Shown: positions 41,824-52,529, counted from the first letter of the stretch. The stretch: 64,000 nucleotides of DNA from Sinorhizobium garamanticum (GCF_029892065.1 NZ_CP120373.1:3727001-3791000), one strand, 5' to 3'. The notes: generated by a model not told the origin, from the sequence alone. Translations and numbers: made by a program.

Positions 41824-43626
41824 TCAGATCGCCTTTGCTGCGTCCGTCACACGCAGTTGGACACGGCGGGTTCCCTGCCAGAGGTCTGCCGAAACCGATC
41901 CTGCCACATGAATGGTCGAGCCGCGGCTGCCGAGCAGGAAGTCGCCGAGAGGTGTTTCCGTGGCGCGAAAGGCGATGCCGTCGATCCGGCTGCCATCCTG
42001 GCCCTCGAGCGTTACCTTGACGTGATTGGAGCCGACCTGTCGGCAGTCGCGCAGCCGGTGCTGGGGAAAGGCGAAGATCGGTTGCGGATGTCCGGAACCG
42101 TAAGGGCCGGCCTGCTCCAGGAGATCGACCAATTCGATCGTCGCACCAGACGCGCCAAGCGCGCCATCGACCTTCAGGGCCTCCGTGGACACAAGATCGC
42201 GCACCACCGCTTCGGCCCGCTCTTCGAAAAATTGACGAAGCCTGCCGAGATTCGCGCGTTCGACCGTCAAGCCGGCCGCCATGGCGTGGCCGCCGCCCTT
42301 GACGAGAAGACCGCTTTCGACCGCCGCCCGCACCAGCCTGCCCATGTCGAAACCATTGATCGAACGCCCCGATCCCGTTCCTCGTCCACTCGGATCAAAG
42401 GCGATCGCGAAGGCCGGCCGACGGAATTTCTCCTTGATGCGTGCCGCTATGAGCCCGACGATCCCCGGGTGCCAGCTTTCCCGCGCCGTGACGATCACCG
42501 AGGCCCCCTCGCCGGTCCCGTATTCCGCCAGCACCTCCGCTTCGGCCTCGGCGAGCATCGCCGCCTCCATGGCCTGACGCTCGCGGTTAAGCTCATCGAG
42601 CCGGCCGGCGATCGTTTCGGCGGCCGACGTGTCGTCGAGCGTCAACAGCCGGCTACCGAGGGCGGCATCGCCGATTCGTCCACCCGCATTGATACGCGGG
42701 CCGATCAGGAATCCAAGGTGATAGGGCGTCACGGGGCCGCCGATTGCAGCCTTGCGGAGCAGCGCCGCGAGCCCCGGATTTCCCAAATGACGCGCGGCGA
42801 TCAGGCCCTTGACCACATAGGCGCGATTGAGCCCCTTGAGCGGCACCACGTCGCAGACGGTCGCCAATGCAACAAGATCAAGCTGCGCCAACAGATCGAA
42901 CGACACGGCGCGCGGGTCCCCTTGGCCGCGCAGCACCCGCAGGGTGTTGACGAGCACAAGATAGACGACCCCCGCTGCACAAAGATGCCCCTGGCCAGAC
43001 AGGTCGTCCTCGCGGTTCGGATTGACGAGCGCATGGCACGGCGGAAGGGACGATCCCACCTGATGGTGGTCGATGACGACGACATCGACGCCGCGGTGGG
43101 CGGCAACCTCGAGGGACTCGTGGCTGGTCGAACCGCAGTCGACCGTAACGATAAGATTGGCGCCATTGCCGACCAGCTGTTCGATCGCCTGCGGATTAGG
43201 GCCGTAACCTTCGAAGATACGGTCCGGAATGTAGATGTCGGCCTCGATGCCGAAATGACGCAGGAAGCGGGCCATCAGAGCGCAAGAGGCGGCGCCGTCG
43301 ACGTCATAGTCCCCGAATATCACCACTTTCTCGCGGCGGCGCGTCGCCAGCGCCAGCCGCTCAGCCGCCTTGCGGCAATCGGTCAACGTGTCCGGATCCG
43401 GCATCAGCGCGCGAAGTGTCGGATCGAGAAACGCGGCCGCATCGTCGAGCGCTACGCCGCGGCCGGCGAGGACGCGGGCGATCATCTCGGAATAACCGTG
43501 GACCTGGCTGATCGCCAAGGCCCGGTTTTGCCCGGCTTGATCCAGACGCGACACCCAGCGCTGCCCGCTGACCGAGCGCTCGACGCCGAGAAATGCCCGT
43601 TGGATCGGATCCGCCAATACGTCCAT
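41824..43626 (-). CDS. recJ: Single-stranded-DNA-specific exonuclease RecJ
   Basis: A 600-residue 5'-3' exonuclease of recombination and mismatch repair. DHH-family motifs are clear: VVIFGDYDVDGAASCALM (I), LIVTVDCGSTSHES (II), VVVIDHHQVG (DHH, III), and INAGGRIGDAALGSRLL. The DHHA1 domain has VTARESWHPGIVGLIAARIKEKF and GRGTGSGRSINGFDMGRLV, GGHAMAAGLT. The C-terminal OB-like part ends with VRLRVTDAA. ATG at 43626 chosen because the frame before it has no family similarity. It is downstream of hom with a terminator-like hairpin between. Confidence 0.95.
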   Translation of the reverse strand: MDVLADPIQRAFLGVERSVSGQRWVSRLDQAGQNRALAISQVHGYSEMIARVLAGRGVALDDAAAFLDPTLRALMPDPDTLTDCRKAAERLALATRRREKVVIFGDYDVDGAASCALMARFLRHFGIEADIYIPDRIFEGYGPNPQAIEQLVGNGANLIVTVDCGSTSHESLEVAAHRGVDVVVIDHHQVGSSLPPCHALVNPNREDDLSGQGHLCAAGVVYLVLVNTLRVLRGQGDPRAVSFDLLAQLDLVALATVCDVVPLKGLNRAYVVKGLIAARHLGNPGLAALLRKAAIGGPVTPYHLGFLIGPRINAGGRIGDAALGSRLLTLDDTSAAETIAGRLDELNRERQAMEAAMLAEAEAEVLAEYGTGEGASVIVTARESWHPGIVGLIAARIKEKFRRPAFAIAFDPSGRGTGSGRSINGFDMGRLVRAAVESGLLVKGGGHAMAAGLTVERANLGRLRQFFEERAEAVVRDLVSTEALKVDGALGASGATIELVDLLEQAGPYGSGHPQPIFAFPQHRLRDCRQVGSNHVKVTLEGQDGSRIDGIAFRATETPLGDFLLGSRGSTIHVAGSVSADLWQGTRRVQLRVTDAAKAI

Positions 43627-43694
43627 GCTGATTGCCCGCTTGCAGTCCCCTGTTCTTAGCGGACATTTCCGGCTGGAAGAACCCGAATGAAGAA

Positions 43695-43725
43695 GGCTCC
43701 GGCGGGCCGGAGGCCTGTCGGAGCC
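43695..43725 (-). terminator. Hairpin between hom and recJ
   Basis: GGCTCCG (43695-43701) pairs with CGGAGCC (43719-43725). On the leftward strand the stem is followed by TTCTTC. Plausible terminator for hom, upstream of recJ. Confidence 0.5.
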
Positions 43726-43758
43726 GTTTCTCAACAGTTTTAATGTGTCAGACGGCGA

Positions 43759-45081
43759 TCAGCCCGCCTTTGGCCGCTCGATACGGATGACCTGCGGCTC
43801 CCCGACAAGATAGCCTTCGCCCTTGATGGCGACGATCGCCTTGCGCACGGAAGCTTCATGCGTGGCATGCGTGACCAGGATGATCGTCTTCGGTTCGGCA
43901 GGATCCACGTAGTGCTTGGAATGCTGCATGATCGATTCGAGCGAGATATCGTTTTCGGCCATATGCCCCGCGATGTTGGCGAAGACTCCGGTACGGTCGA
44001 GAACTTTCAGCCGGATGAAATAACCGCCTTCATGGCTTTGTATGCGGGCCCGCTTGTAGGGCAACAGTGCGGTCGCCGGGCGCCCGAAAGCCGGTACGTG
44101 TTGCGCGCCCGGACGGCTCTTGGCGATATCGGCGATATCGCCAAGCACGGCCGAAGCGGTCGCATTGCCGCCGGCGCCGGGGCCGACCATCAGCAACTCG
44201 CCAAGAATGTCGGACTCGATCGCGACCGCGTTCGTTACGCCGTCGACCTGTGCGATGACGGAATCGTATGGCACCATCGTCGGATGCACGCGCTGCTCGA
44301 TGCCGCTTTCGGTGCGTTGCGCGACCCCGAGCAACTTGATGCGGTAACCGAGGTCGGCGGCCGCGTGGATGTCCTCGATCGAGATGTTGGTGATGCCTTC
44401 GAGATAGATGTCATCGGCGGCGATTGCGGTGCCGAAGGCGAGGCTGGTCAGGATCGAGAGCTTGTGCGCCGTATCGTTGCCCTCGATGTCAAAAGCCGGA
44501 TCCGCCTCTGCATAGCCAAGGCGCTGGGCTTCCTTCAGGCAGTCTTCGAACGAAAGCCCCTCCTTCTCCATCTTCGTCAGGATGTAGTTGCAGGTGCCGT
44601 TCATGATGCCATAGACGCGCGAGACGGTGTTGCCCGTCATGGATTCGCGAAGCGCCTTGATGACCGGAATGCCACCGGCAACCGCGGCCTCATAGTTGAG
44701 CAGTGCGCCATGCTCTTCGGCAATGCCCGCAAGCTCGATGCCATGGGCGGCCAGAAGCGCCTTGTTGGCGGTGACCACGTGAATGCCCCGCTGCAACGCC
44801 GCCTTCACGGCCGAATAGGCCGGATCTCCGGCGCCGCCCATCAACTCGATGAAAACGTCGATATCCGCCTCGGACGCCAGCGAAACCGCATTGTCGAACC
44901 ACTTGATGTTCGAAAGGTTCACGCCGCGGTCCCTGGATCGGTCCCTCGCTGTCACCGCCATGATCTCGATCGCCCGACCGCACGTGGTTGCCAGCATCTC
45001 GTGACGATCCTGGAGAATCCGCACGAGCGAGGCACCGACGGTCCCCAAGCCCGCAATGCCGATTTTGAGGGCATCTGACAT
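43759..45081 (-). CDS. hom: Homoserine dehydrogenase
   Basis: A 440-residue enzyme reducing aspartate semialdehyde to homoserine with NAD(P)H, feeding threonine and methionine. The Rossmann start is IGIAGLGTVGASLVRIL. VVTANKALLAAHG, AAVAGGIPVIKALRES and GIMNGTCNYILTKM are the conserved catalytic stretches, with EADPAFDIEGNDTAHKLSIL binding homoserine. A C-terminal ACT domain (YFIRLKVLDRTGVFANIAGHMAENDISLESIMQ) would give threonine feedback. ATG at 45081 after AGGAA. It follows the aminotransferase gene on the same strand. Confidence 0.96.
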   Translation of the reverse strand: MSDALKIGIAGLGTVGASLVRILQDRHEMLATTCGRAIEIMAVTARDRSRDRGVNLSNIKWFDNAVSLASEADIDVFIELMGGAGDPAYSAVKAALQRGIHVVTANKALLAAHGIELAGIAEEHGALLNYEAAVAGGIPVIKALRESMTGNTVSRVYGIMNGTCNYILTKMEKEGLSFEDCLKEAQRLGYAEADPAFDIEGNDTAHKLSILTSLAFGTAIAADDIYLEGITNISIEDIHAAADLGYRIKLLGVAQRTESGIEQRVHPTMVPYDSVIAQVDGVTNAVAIESDILGELLMVGPGAGGNATASAVLGDIADIAKSRPGAQHVPAFGRPATALLPYKRARIQSHEGGYFIRLKVLDRTGVFANIAGHMAENDISLESIMQHSKHYVDPAEPKTIILVTHATHEASVRKAIVAIKGEGYLVGEPQVIRIERPKAG

Positions 45082-45103
45082 AGCAAGTTCCTAACATGTA
45101 GAG

Positions 45104-45125
45104 GCCCCGCCAGGCGTGGCGGGGC
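45104..45125. promoter_or_regulatory. GC-rich hairpin between aminotransferase and hom
   Basis: GCCCCGCC and GGCGGGGC form a perfect 8-bp stem. No T-run follows on either strand, so it may pause transcription or stabilise the mRNA rather than terminate it. I see no threonine-rich leader peptide. Confidence 0.45.
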
Positions 45126-45159
45126 TATTCTGGTTCGGATATCGGACGTACCCGATTTC

Positions 45160-46377
45160 CTACCGGTGTGCGTTAAGCGAGATGACGTTGTGCATCGTCT
45201 CATCCGCCGCGGACAGGAAACGCTTGATGTTGCGTGCAGCCTGCCGGATGCGGTGTTCGTTCTCCACGAGCGCCAGGCGGACATAGTCGTCGCCCTGCTC
45301 GCCGAAGCCGATACCGGGGGCGACGGCGACATCTGCCTTTTCGACGAGAAGCTTCGAGAACTCGAGCGAACCCAGATGACGGAACTTCTCGGGGATCTTT
45401 GCCCAGGCAAACATGGTCGCCGGCGGCGGCGGCACTTCGAAGCCCGCCTTGCCGAAGCTCTCGACCATCACGTCGCGACGGCGCCTGTAGATGTTGCGCA
45501 CCTCGGCAATGTCGCTGCCGTCGCCGTTGAGCGCCTGCGTCGCGGCGACCTGGATCGGCGTGAAAGCGCCATAGTCGAGATAGGACTTGACCCGCGTCAG
45601 CGCCGCGATCAACCGCTCGTTGCCGACAGCAAAGCCCATGCGCCAGCCGGGCATGGAGAACGTCTTCGACATCGATGTGAACTCGACCGTGACGTCGATC
45701 GCGCCAGGCACTTCCAGCACGGAGGGCGGCGGCGCGTCATCGAAGTAGATTTCCGAATAGGCGAGATCCGAGAGCACGATGATGTCGTGCTTCTTCGCAA
45801 ACGCGATGACTTCCTTGTAGAAGTCGAGCGAGGCGACCTGCGCCGTCGGGTTCGACGGGTAGTTGAGGATCAGTGCCAGAGGCTTCGGGATCGAATGCCG
45901 CACAGCCCGCTCCAGCGGCGCGAAGAAGCTGTCGTCCGGTTCCACGGAAATGGAACGGATCACGCCGCCTGCCATCAGGAAACCGAAGGCGTGGATAGGA
46001 TAGGTCGGGTTCGGGCACAGAATGACATCGCCGGGCGCGGTGATCGCCTGCGCCATATTGGCGAAACCCTCCTTGGAACCGAGCGTCGCGACGACCTGGG
46101 TCTCGGGATTGAGTTTGACGCCGAAGCGACGGGCATAATAGGCGGCCTGGGCACGACGCAGCCCGGGAATGCCCTTCGACGACGAATAACGATGTGTGCG
46201 CGGATCCTGGACAACCTCGCAAAGCTTGTCGACGATCGATTGCGGGGTGGGAAGGTCCGGATTGCCCATGCCGAGGTCGATGATGTCAGCACCGGCCGCT
46301 CGCGCGCTTGCTTTCAAACGGTTGACCTGTTCGAAAACATAGGGCGGCAAACGCCGGACTTTGTGAAACTCTTCCAT
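45160..46377 (-). CDS. aatC: Class I PLP aminotransferase (AlaC/AatC type)
   Basis: A 405-residue aminotransferase, fold type I. GNPDLPTPQSIVDKL, YSSSKGIPGLRRAQAAYY, NPTYPIHAFGFLMAGG and ILNYPSNPTAQVA (conserved Asn) are in place. SDLAYSEIYFDD has the PLP-binding Asp/Tyr, TSMSKTFSMPGWRMGFAVGN the Schiff-base Lys, and VRLALVENEHRIRQAARNI the substrate Arg. This matches the glutamate-pyruvate aminotransferase/alanine-forming group, often placed beside hom in Rhizobiales. ATG at 46377 after GAGG. The symbol is the one used in S. meliloti for this neighbourhood, as I recall it. Confidence 0.88.
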   Translation of the reverse strand: MEEFHKVRRLPPYVFEQVNRLKASARAAGADIIDLGMGNPDLPTPQSIVDKLCEVVQDPRTHRYSSSKGIPGLRRAQAAYYARRFGVKLNPETQVVATLGSKEGFANMAQAITAPGDVILCPNPTYPIHAFGFLMAGGVIRSISVEPDDSFFAPLERAVRHSIPKPLALILNYPSNPTAQVASLDFYKEVIAFAKKHDIIVLSDLAYSEIYFDDAPPPSVLEVPGAIDVTVEFTSMSKTFSMPGWRMGFAVGNERLIAALTRVKSYLDYGAFTPIQVAATQALNGDGSDIAEVRNIYRRRRDVMVESFGKAGFEVPPPPATMFAWAKIPEKFRHLGSLEFSKLLVEKADVAVAPGIGFGEQGDDYVRLALVENEHRIRQAARNIKRFLSAADETMHNVISLNAHR

Positions 46378-46502
46378 CTCCAAACCTCGTTTGGCGCAAG
46401 CCTCCACGAGCCGTTCGGCTTTCGCGGAAGCAAACGCGGTGGTGAACGGCCGTCATGGCGGCCATTCAACGCTTTGCGTCCAAATCACTTGAAAGGCAAG
46501 CG

Positions 46503-46808
46503 CTAATTCGCGATCTGTTTCAGCGTGTCGGCACCGTGTTGCTCGGCCAGCAACTGCAATTCCTTCAAGCGTCGCTGATATTCGGCCTCGGAGATCGAGC
46601 CGGATTGGCGGGCAGCGGCAAGCGCCGTCAACCGGGATTGCATCGAGACCGCCTCTTCATCGGTCAGTTGGGCGGCCGCGGCCGGCTTTTGCCCATAAAC
46701 GGATGGATAGGTAGCCAAGTGGGCTGTCGAACTGCATCCGGCAAGAGCGCCCGCGAGGAGCAATCCCAAAACCCAAGAAACCGAGCCCTGTTTTCCGACG
46801 ACAAGCAT
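46503..46808 (-). CDS. Small lipoprotein with SHOCT-like C-terminus
   Basis: A 101-residue protein from the ATG at 46808. The signal GSVSWVLGLLLAGALAGC ends in a lipobox (LAGC). The middle is a short linker (YPSVYGQKPAAAAQLTDEE). The end LTALAAARQSGSISEAEYQRRLKELQLLAEQH follows the SHOCT pattern (short helix, G-x-I-[ST]-x-x-E-[FY]). Likely anchored in a membrane, function unknown. Upstream of the aminotransferase but separated by 125 bases. Confidence 0.75.
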   Translation of the reverse strand: MLVVGKQGSVSWVLGLLLAGALAGCSSTAHLATYPSVYGQKPAAAAQLTDEEAVSMQSRLTALAAARQSGSISEAEYQRRLKELQLLAEQHGADTLKQIAN

Positions 46809-47020
46809 GCTGGCGATGACCCCTGTTTTTCCGGCGCGACGATGACCAGTGCACCGCACGCCCGAAAAAGACACGCCGATGACACTTTAACCATTTGAAT
46901 TCAAAGCGATTTACTCGCTTCCTGTGATTCCATTGGAAAGCTGAATGCTCTAGCCCTTGTAATCATTTTCGGGCAGAATGTAAAAATACAAAACAGATAA
47001 GATGCTGTGGAGGACGCCGG

Positions 47021-48868
47021 GTGACAGCAGACAGGAAGGCCGAGGACGGCGGTGGTAAGAACGGTTTTGCCGGCTTTGATCCTAAATCGATCGAGCCCTA
47101 CATCGTCAAGGATCCCGAAAGCCTGGCCGTCAACCTGGCCCGCGCAGCAGAACAACTCGGCAAGGCAGCGTCCGCATGGCTTGCCCCGCGCGAAACCGGC
47201 GAGAAGACGGATGGTTTTGGCGAGCCGGTGTCCGACATGGTCAAGACGCTCTCCAAGATCTCGGAATATTGGCTTTCCGATCCACGCCGGACACTGGAAG
47301 CCCAGACACATCTCCTGGGCAGTTTCTTCGATATCTGGTCGCGAACGCTCCACCGCATAGCCGGCGACGTCGCCACGGACCCGACAAATCTCGCGCGCAC
47401 CGACAAGCGCTTCGCGGACGAGGATTGGGTGAGGAACCCCTTCTTCGACTTCATTCGCCAGGCCTACTTCGCAACTTCGGACTGGGCGGAGAGAATGGTC
47501 AATGATGCCGAAGGGCTCGATGATCACACCAAACACAAGGCGGCCTTCTACGTCCGGCAGATATCGAGCGCGCTTTCGCCGACCAATTTCATAACGACCA
47601 ACCCGCAGCTCTACCGGGAAACCGTGGCGTCAAGCGGCGCCAACCTCGTCAAGGGCATGCAGATGTTGGCCGAAGACATCGCAGCCGGGCGCGGTGATCT
47701 CAGGTTGCGGCAGACGGATACGAGCAAGTTCGCCATCGGCGAAAACATCGCAATCACGCCGGGCAAGGTGATCGCCCAAAGCGAGGTCTGCCAGGTGATC
47801 CAGTATGAGGCGAGCACCGAGACAGTGCTCAAGCGGCCGCTGCTGATCTGCCCGCCGTGGATCAACAAATTCTACGTGCTCGATCTCAACCCGCAGAAAT
47901 CCTTCATCAAATGGGCGGTCGACCAGGGCCACACCGTGTTCGTCATCTCCTGGGTCAACCCCGATGAACGCCATGCCTCGAAGGACTGGGAGGCCTATGC
48001 GCGCGAAGGCATCGGCTTTGCGCTGGACATCATTGAGCAAGCGTCCGGCGAGCGCGAGGTCAACGCCATCGGTTACTGTGTCGGCGGCACGTTGCTAGCT
48101 GCCACACTGGCACTCCACGCCGCCGAAGGCGATGACCGTATCCGCTCGGCGACGCTTTTCACGACGCAAGTGGACTTCACCTATGCGGGAGACCTCAAGG
48201 TCTTTGTCGACGATGATCAAATCCGTCAGGTCGAGCGTAGCATGAGTGCTACTGGCTATCTCGAAGGCTCGAAGATGGCGACCGCCTTCAACATGCTGCG
48301 GGCCTCGGAACTGATCTGGCCGTATTTCGTCAACAATTATCTGAAGGGAGAGGAGCCCCTGCCCTTCGACCTGCTTTACTGGAACTCCGATTCAACGCGG
48401 ATGCCTGCAGCCAACCACTCCTTCTATCTCCGCAACTGCTATCTGGAGAACAAACTCTCCAGAGGCGAAATGGTGCTGGCCGGCCGGAAGATATCGCTCG
48501 CCGACGTCAAGGTCCCGATCTACAATCTGGCGACGAAGGAAGATCACATTGCGCCCGCCAAATCGGTGTTCCTCGGCAGCAGTTGCTTCGGCGGCAAGGT
48601 CACGTTCGTCCTGTCAGGCTCGGGTCATATCGCCGGTGTCGTCAATCCGCCGGACAGGAGCAAGTATCAATATTGGACCGGTGGGCCTGCCAAGGGCGAC
48701 ATCGACCAATGGCTAGGCAAGGCAAAGGAGACACCGGGCTCCTGGTGGCCACATTGGCACGGCTGGGTTGAAAAGCTCGACAAGAAACGCGTTCCGGCCC
48801 GAAAGCCCGGCGGGCCGCTCAACTCGCTTGAGGAAGCGCCGGGTTCCTACGTACGCGCTCGGGCCTGA
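47021..48868 (+). CDS. phaC: Class I poly-3-hydroxybutyrate synthase
   Basis: A 615-residue polymerase joining 3-hydroxybutyryl-CoA into PHB. The N-terminal part binds granule proteins and other subunits ([20 protein letters not shown]). The alpha/beta-hydrolase core has [47 protein letters not shown], the lipase-like box GYCVGGT with nucleophile Cys at about 351, then [24 protein letters not shown], the catalytic Asp in ATKEDHIAP, and His in [17 protein letters not shown] start at 47021 with GGAGG upstream; AT-rich promoter region before it. In rhizobia PHB synthesis competes with nitrogen fixation for carbon. Confidence 0.96.
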   Translation: MTADRKAEDGGGKNGFAGFDPKSIEPYIVKDPESLAVNLARAAEQLGKAASAWLAPRETGEKTDGFGEPVSDMVKTLSKISEYWLSDPRRTLEAQTHLLGSFFDIWSRTLHRIAGDVATDPTNLARTDKRFADEDWVRNPFFDFIRQAYFATSDWAERMVNDAEGLDDHTKHKAAFYVRQISSALSPTNFITTNPQLYRETVASSGANLVKGMQMLAEDIAAGRGDLRLRQTDTSKFAIGENIAITPGKVIAQSEVCQVIQYEASTETVLKRPLLICPPWINKFYVLDLNPQKSFIKWAVDQGHTVFVISWVNPDERHASKDWEAYAREGIGFALDIIEQASGEREVNAIGYCVGGTLLAATLALHAAEGDDRIRSATLFTTQVDFTYAGDLKVFVDDDQIRQVERSMSATGYLEGSKMATAFNMLRASELIWPYFVNNYLKGEEPLPFDLLYWNSDSTRMPAANHSFYLRNCYLENKLSRGEMVLAGRKISLADVKVPIYNLATKEDHIAPAKSVFLGSSCFGGKVTFVLSGSGHIAGVVNPPDRSKYQYWTGGPAKGDIDQWLGKAKETPGSWWPHWHGWVEKLDKKRVPARKPGGPLNSLEEAPGSYVRARA

Positions 48869-48879
48869 TCGGATTACTC

Positions 48880-49599
48880 GTGAACTTCTCCCGTCCGCTC
48901 GTTCCAGCCACGCTTGTGCAGCGTTACAAGCGCTTTCTTTTTGACGCCGTTCTCGCCGATGGAACAAGTATTACCGGCTCATGCCCGAACACCGGCTCGA
49001 TGCGCGGATTGACCACCCCCGGCTCGCCGATCTGGCTTTCGGAGCACGACAGCCTGACGCGGAAATACCGCCATATGCTGGAGATCGTCGAAGCAGACGG
49101 AACACTCGTCGGCATCAACACCGGGCTGCCGAACCGGCTTGCCGAGGAAGCGATCGCCGCTGGACTCGTCGGCGACCTTCATACCTACCAGATACTGCGG
49201 CGCGAGCAGAGATACGGCCGCAACTCCAGGATCGACATCCTTCTTAGCGACCCGACGAATGGTCTCGCCTATGTAGAAGTGAAGAACGTCCACTTCAGCC
49301 GCGACTGCGGCCTTGCCGAATTCCCCGATAGCCCGACTGCGCGCGGCGCCAAGCATCTCGAGGAACTTGGCGACATGGTGGAAGCCGGTCATCGCGCAAT
49401 CATGCTCTATCTTGTCCAAAGACACGATTGCGATGTCTTCCGGATATGCCGAGAACTCGATCCGGTCTATGCTCGTGCATTCGAACGCGCTGCCAAACGC
49501 GGCGTCGAGGCTTATGCCATCAAATGCGCGATATCGCCCTCGCAAATAGTACCGACGGCGGCCATGGCAGTGGACGAACCCGCCCTCGCTGATTTATGA
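48880..49599 (+). CDS. sfsA: SfsA DNA-binding/nuclease-like protein
   Basis: A 239-residue protein of the SfsA family. [14 protein letters not shown] at the start is the OB-fold; HxPNTGSM appears as [11 protein letters not shown], and [17 protein letters not shown] follows. [21 protein letters not shown] holds the PD-(D/E)xK-like core, and [34 protein letters not shown] and [20 protein letters not shown] close it. SfsA has been tied to maltose regulation in E. coli; the nuclease core suggests a nucleic-acid role. GTG at 48880, eleven bases after phaC, so probably cotranscribed. Confidence 0.93.
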   Translation: MNFSRPLVPATLVQRYKRFLFDAVLADGTSITGSCPNTGSMRGLTTPGSPIWLSEHDSLTRKYRHMLEIVEADGTLVGINTGLPNRLAEEAIAAGLVGDLHTYQILRREQRYGRNSRIDILLSDPTNGLAYVEVKNVHFSRDCGLAEFPDSPTARGAKHLEELGDMVEAGHRAIMLYLVQRHDCDVFRICRELDPVYARAFERAAKRGVEAYAIKCAISPSQIVPTAAMAVDEPALADL

Positions 49600-49628
49600 C
49601 ATGCGCTTAAAACAATGAAAGCTCTGTA

Positions 49629-50468
49629 ATGGTAACCTATATCGAGGCCGGCGCTGCCCCCTACAAGAACACCGGCGTCATCCGTCTATACGGGCCGGAT
49701 GGTTTCGAAGGCATGCGCAAGGCTTGTCAGGTCACTGCGCGTTGCCTGGATGAACTCGTGTCCCGCGTACTACCAGGTGTAACGACAGAAGAGATCGATC
49801 GCTTCGTCTTCGAATTCGGCATGGACCACGGCGCGCTTCCCGCCACGCTCAACTATCGTGGCTATACGAAATCGTCGTGCACGTCGATCAACCACGTCGT
49901 CTGCCATGGTATTCCGAACGAGAAGCCCTTACGCGAAGGCGACATTGTCAATATCGACGTTACCTATGTCGTTGATGGCTGGCATGGCGATTCCAGCCGC
50001 ATGTATCCCGTCGGCGAGGTCAAGCGTGCCGCAGAACGGCTGCTCGATGTCACGCACGAATGTTTGATGCGCGGCATCGCGGCTGTTCGGCCCGGCGCAC
50101 GCACCGGTGCGATCGGCGAGGCCATCCAGGCCTATGCGGAATCCGAACGCTGTTCGGTCGTGCGCGATTTTTGCGGCCACGGCGTCGGCCGGCTGTTTCA
50201 CGATGCGCCGAACATCCTGCACTATGGGCGCGCCAACGAAGGCCCCGAGTTGCGCGAAGGCATGATCTTTACGATCGAGCCGATGATCAATCTGGGTCGG
50301 CCGCACGTGAAGGTTCTGTCGGATGGCTGGACCGCCGTCACGCGCGACCGTTCACTTTCGGCACAATACGAACACACGATCGGCGTCACCGCGGACGGCT
50401 GCGAAATCTTCACGCTTTCGCCAGCTGGCCTGTTCAAGCCCGGCATTGCTGCAGTGGGCAACGCGTGA
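49629..50468 (+). CDS. map: Methionine aminopeptidase
   Basis: A 279-residue enzyme removing the initiator Met from new proteins. [39 protein letters not shown] (His), [24 protein letters not shown] with both metal Asps, [18 protein letters not shown] with His, [10 protein letters not shown] with Glu, and the final EHTIGVT with Glu give the five metal ligands. Type I map. ATG at 49629, 29 bases after sfsA. Its last four bases overlap the radC start (GTGA), so the genes are coupled. Confidence 0.96.
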   Translation: MVTYIEAGAAPYKNTGVIRLYGPDGFEGMRKACQVTARCLDELVSRVLPGVTTEEIDRFVFEFGMDHGALPATLNYRGYTKSSCTSINHVVCHGIPNEKPLREGDIVNIDVTYVVDGWHGDSSRMYPVGEVKRAAERLLDVTHECLMRGIAAVRPGARTGAIGEAIQAYAESERCSVVRDFCGHGVGRLFHDAPNILHYGRANEGPELREGMIFTIEPMINLGRPHVKVLSDGWTAVTRDRSLSAQYEHTIGVTADGCEIFTLSPAGLFKPGIAAVGNA

Positions 50469-51253
50469 CGAGAACCCCGCCCCTCTCCGAAGGCGAACTG
50501 CAGTCGACGGACGAGCGGCAGTTCTTTGCACAGCAGAAGCCGCGCGCCGGCGACGCCGAATTGAATTCTGCTCCTCCCGCGGAAGCACACTATCACGGCC
50601 ATCGCGATCGCCTGCGCGACCGCTACCGCGAACATGGCGATGCAGCGCTCGCGGATTACGAGGTGTTGGAACTCATCCTGTTCAGGCTGATCCCGCGTCG
50701 CGATACCAAACCGATCGCCAAGGCGCTGCTCGCCCGCTTCGGAACGCTCGCAGGCGTTTTCGGCGCGCCGCTCAATCTGTTGCAGGAAGTCAAGGGTGTT
50801 GGCGAGTCGGTCGCCCTTGATCTCAAGCTCATCGCCACAGCCAGCCACCGGATGCTGAAGAGCGAGTTGCGCGACAAGCAGGTCCTTTCATCCTGGAGCG
50901 CGGTCATCGACTATTGCCATGCAGCGATGGCGCATGAGACCAAGGAGCAGTTTCGCATCCTCTTCCTCGACAAGCGCAACGTGCTGATTGCCGATGAAGT
51001 CCAGCAGAGAGGCACGATCGACCACACGCCGGTCTATCCGCGCGAGGTGATCAAGCGTGCACTTGAGCTATCCGCGACCGCGCTGATCCTGGTGCACAAC
51101 CATCCCTCCGGCGACCCGACGCCTTCTCGTGCGGATATCGAGATGACCAAGCTGATCGCCGAAGCCGCCAAGCCGCTCGGCATCGCGCTTCACGACCACA
51201 TCATCATCGGCAAGGACGGGCACGCGAGCCTCAAGGGCCTTCGCTTGATTTAA
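50465..51253 (+). CDS. radC: RadC-like JAB-domain protein
   Basis: A 262-residue protein. Residues 40-120 hold a helix-hairpin-helix segment ([59 protein letters not shown]). The MPN/JAB domain follows: [66 protein letters not shown], with the HxHPSGDxxPSxxD metal site. The old role in recombinational repair is not well supported; the true biochemical function is unknown. The upstream open frame in this phase is antisense-like noise inside map; the GTG at 50465 is the realistic start. Confidence 0.93.
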   Translation: MTRTPPLSEGELQSTDERQFFAQQKPRAGDAELNSAPPAEAHYHGHRDRLRDRYREHGDAALADYEVLELILFRLIPRRDTKPIAKALLARFGTLAGVFGAPLNLLQEVKGVGESVALDLKLIATASHRMLKSELRDKQVLSSWSAVIDYCHAAMAHETKEQFRILFLDKRNVLIADEVQQRGTIDHTPVYPREVIKRALELSATALILVHNHPSGDPTPSRADIEMTKLIAEAAKPLGIALHDHIIIGKDGHASLKGLRLI

Positions 51254-51286
51254 TGCGCGCTGCGCCTGAAAGCTTAGCCCTTCCCG

Positions 51287-52330
51287 TCAAAGCCATCTGG
51301 CACGGCGGAAGAAGCGGTAGAGCGTCACGCACAGCCCGATGATCACGGCCAACACGACAAAATAGCCGTAGCGGAACCGAAGCTCAGGCATATCCTCGAA
51401 ATTCATGCCGTAGATGCCCGCAATCGCCGTCGGGACCGCCAGAATGGCTGCCCACGAAGCGAGCTTGCGCGAGATTTCCGTCTGCTCCGACTGGCCGATC
51501 ATCAGGCTCGCCTCGAAGGTGAAGGCAAGAACCTCGCGCAGCGCATCGATGTCTTCCTGGACCCGTCGAACGTGATCGGTCACATCGCGGAACAGGGGCT
51601 GCATTGCCGCATCCATGCCCGGAAGTTCGAGGTGTTCATGCCGGCGACACACATCCACCAATGGCACCACCGCATTGCGCAGGCGCAGCAGGTTTCGGCG
51701 CAGCAGATAAAGGCGTTCGATATCCGCCTTAGCCAACCGGTCGCGTAAGAGTTTATCCTCGAGTTCCTCGACCTCGGCATGGATCGCTTCCACAACCGGC
51801 ATGTAGTTGTCGACGATGAAATCGAGGATCGAATAGAGGATGTAATTCTCACCGTGGGCGAGTGCTGCTGGCGAGGATTCGCATCTCTGCCTGACCGCCA
51901 TGTAGGAGGTCGATGCCCCGTGGCGAACGGAAATAATGTAGCCGCGACCGACGAAAAGATGCGTTTCGCCGAATAAGATTTCATCACCGGCCATGTGCGC
52001 GGTGCGCGCCACGACGAAGATCGCGTCGCCGTAGATTTCCAGCTTCGGACGCTGATGCGCCTTTCCGGCGTCCTCAATCGCCAAGTCGTGGAGATCGAAT
52101 TCAGCCTGAACCTGCCGCAACAGTGCCTCATCCGGCTCATGCAGGCCGATCCAGATGACGACATTTTCGCGGCCCCGCCATTGTCCTGCCTCGTCGATCT
52201 CAATGTCACGCAGACGCTGGCCGTTCTGGTAGACCGCAGCAGCGATGACCCCCGGGCGGGTGGGCGGAACCGCCTCGGCCTTTGTCACGCCAGCCGCATG
52301 GCCGGGGATCGCCGTCGCTTCTGATGCCAT
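51287..52330 (-). CDS. corA: CorA-type Mg2+/Co2+ transporter
   Basis: A 347-residue channel subunit (pentamer). A cytoplasmic N-terminal domain (IAAAVYQNGQRLRDIEIDEAGQW, WIGLHEPDEALLRQVQAEFDLHDLAIEDA, GRGYIISVRHG) is followed by the long stalk helix (HAEVEELEDKLLRDRLAKADIERLYLLRRNLLRLRNAV). Two helices lie at the end: KLASWAAILAVPTAIAGIYGMNFEDMPEL with the GMN selectivity motif and YFVVLAVIIGLCVTLYRFFRR. ATG at 52330 after GGAG; a longer frame has no family similarity. It converges with radC. Confidence 0.94.
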   Translation of the reverse strand: MASEATAIPGHAAGVTKAEAVPPTRPGVIAAAVYQNGQRLRDIEIDEAGQWRGRENVVIWIGLHEPDEALLRQVQAEFDLHDLAIEDAGKAHQRPKLEIYGDAIFVVARTAHMAGDEILFGETHLFVGRGYIISVRHGASTSYMAVRQRCESSPAALAHGENYILYSILDFIVDNYMPVVEAIHAEVEELEDKLLRDRLAKADIERLYLLRRNLLRLRNAVVPLVDVCRRHEHLELPGMDAAMQPLFRDVTDHVRRVQEDIDALREVLAFTFEASLMIGQSEQTEISRKLASWAAILAVPTAIAGIYGMNFEDMPELRFRYGYFVVLAVIIGLCVTLYRFFRRARWL

Positions 52331-52529
52331 TCCTAGACTCCACCTGTGCTTTGCCGCGTAAGAAAACGGACGGGCGACGTCATACGCAAACATAGCTTTA
52401 TTTCGGCACAGGCGGCATCCACGATAGAACAATGCGCATGGTGCTTCATTAAACGACGCAATTGACGCTATAAACGCCTGCGATGAAATTTGCCGCATCG
52501 CACAACGATTCTGCATACGGGAAGCGTTC

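Noticed and set aside
41800..43659. 619-codon rightward open frame opposite recJ
   Set aside because: Antisense shadow of recJ; no domain, no ribosome site, Arg/Asp-rich composition.
43858..45078. 406-codon rightward open frame opposite hom
   Set aside because: Antisense shadow of homoserine dehydrogenase; third-codon GC bias creates the long frame.
45166..46506. 446-codon rightward open frame opposite the aminotransferase
   Set aside because: Antisense shadow of a clear PLP aminotransferase.
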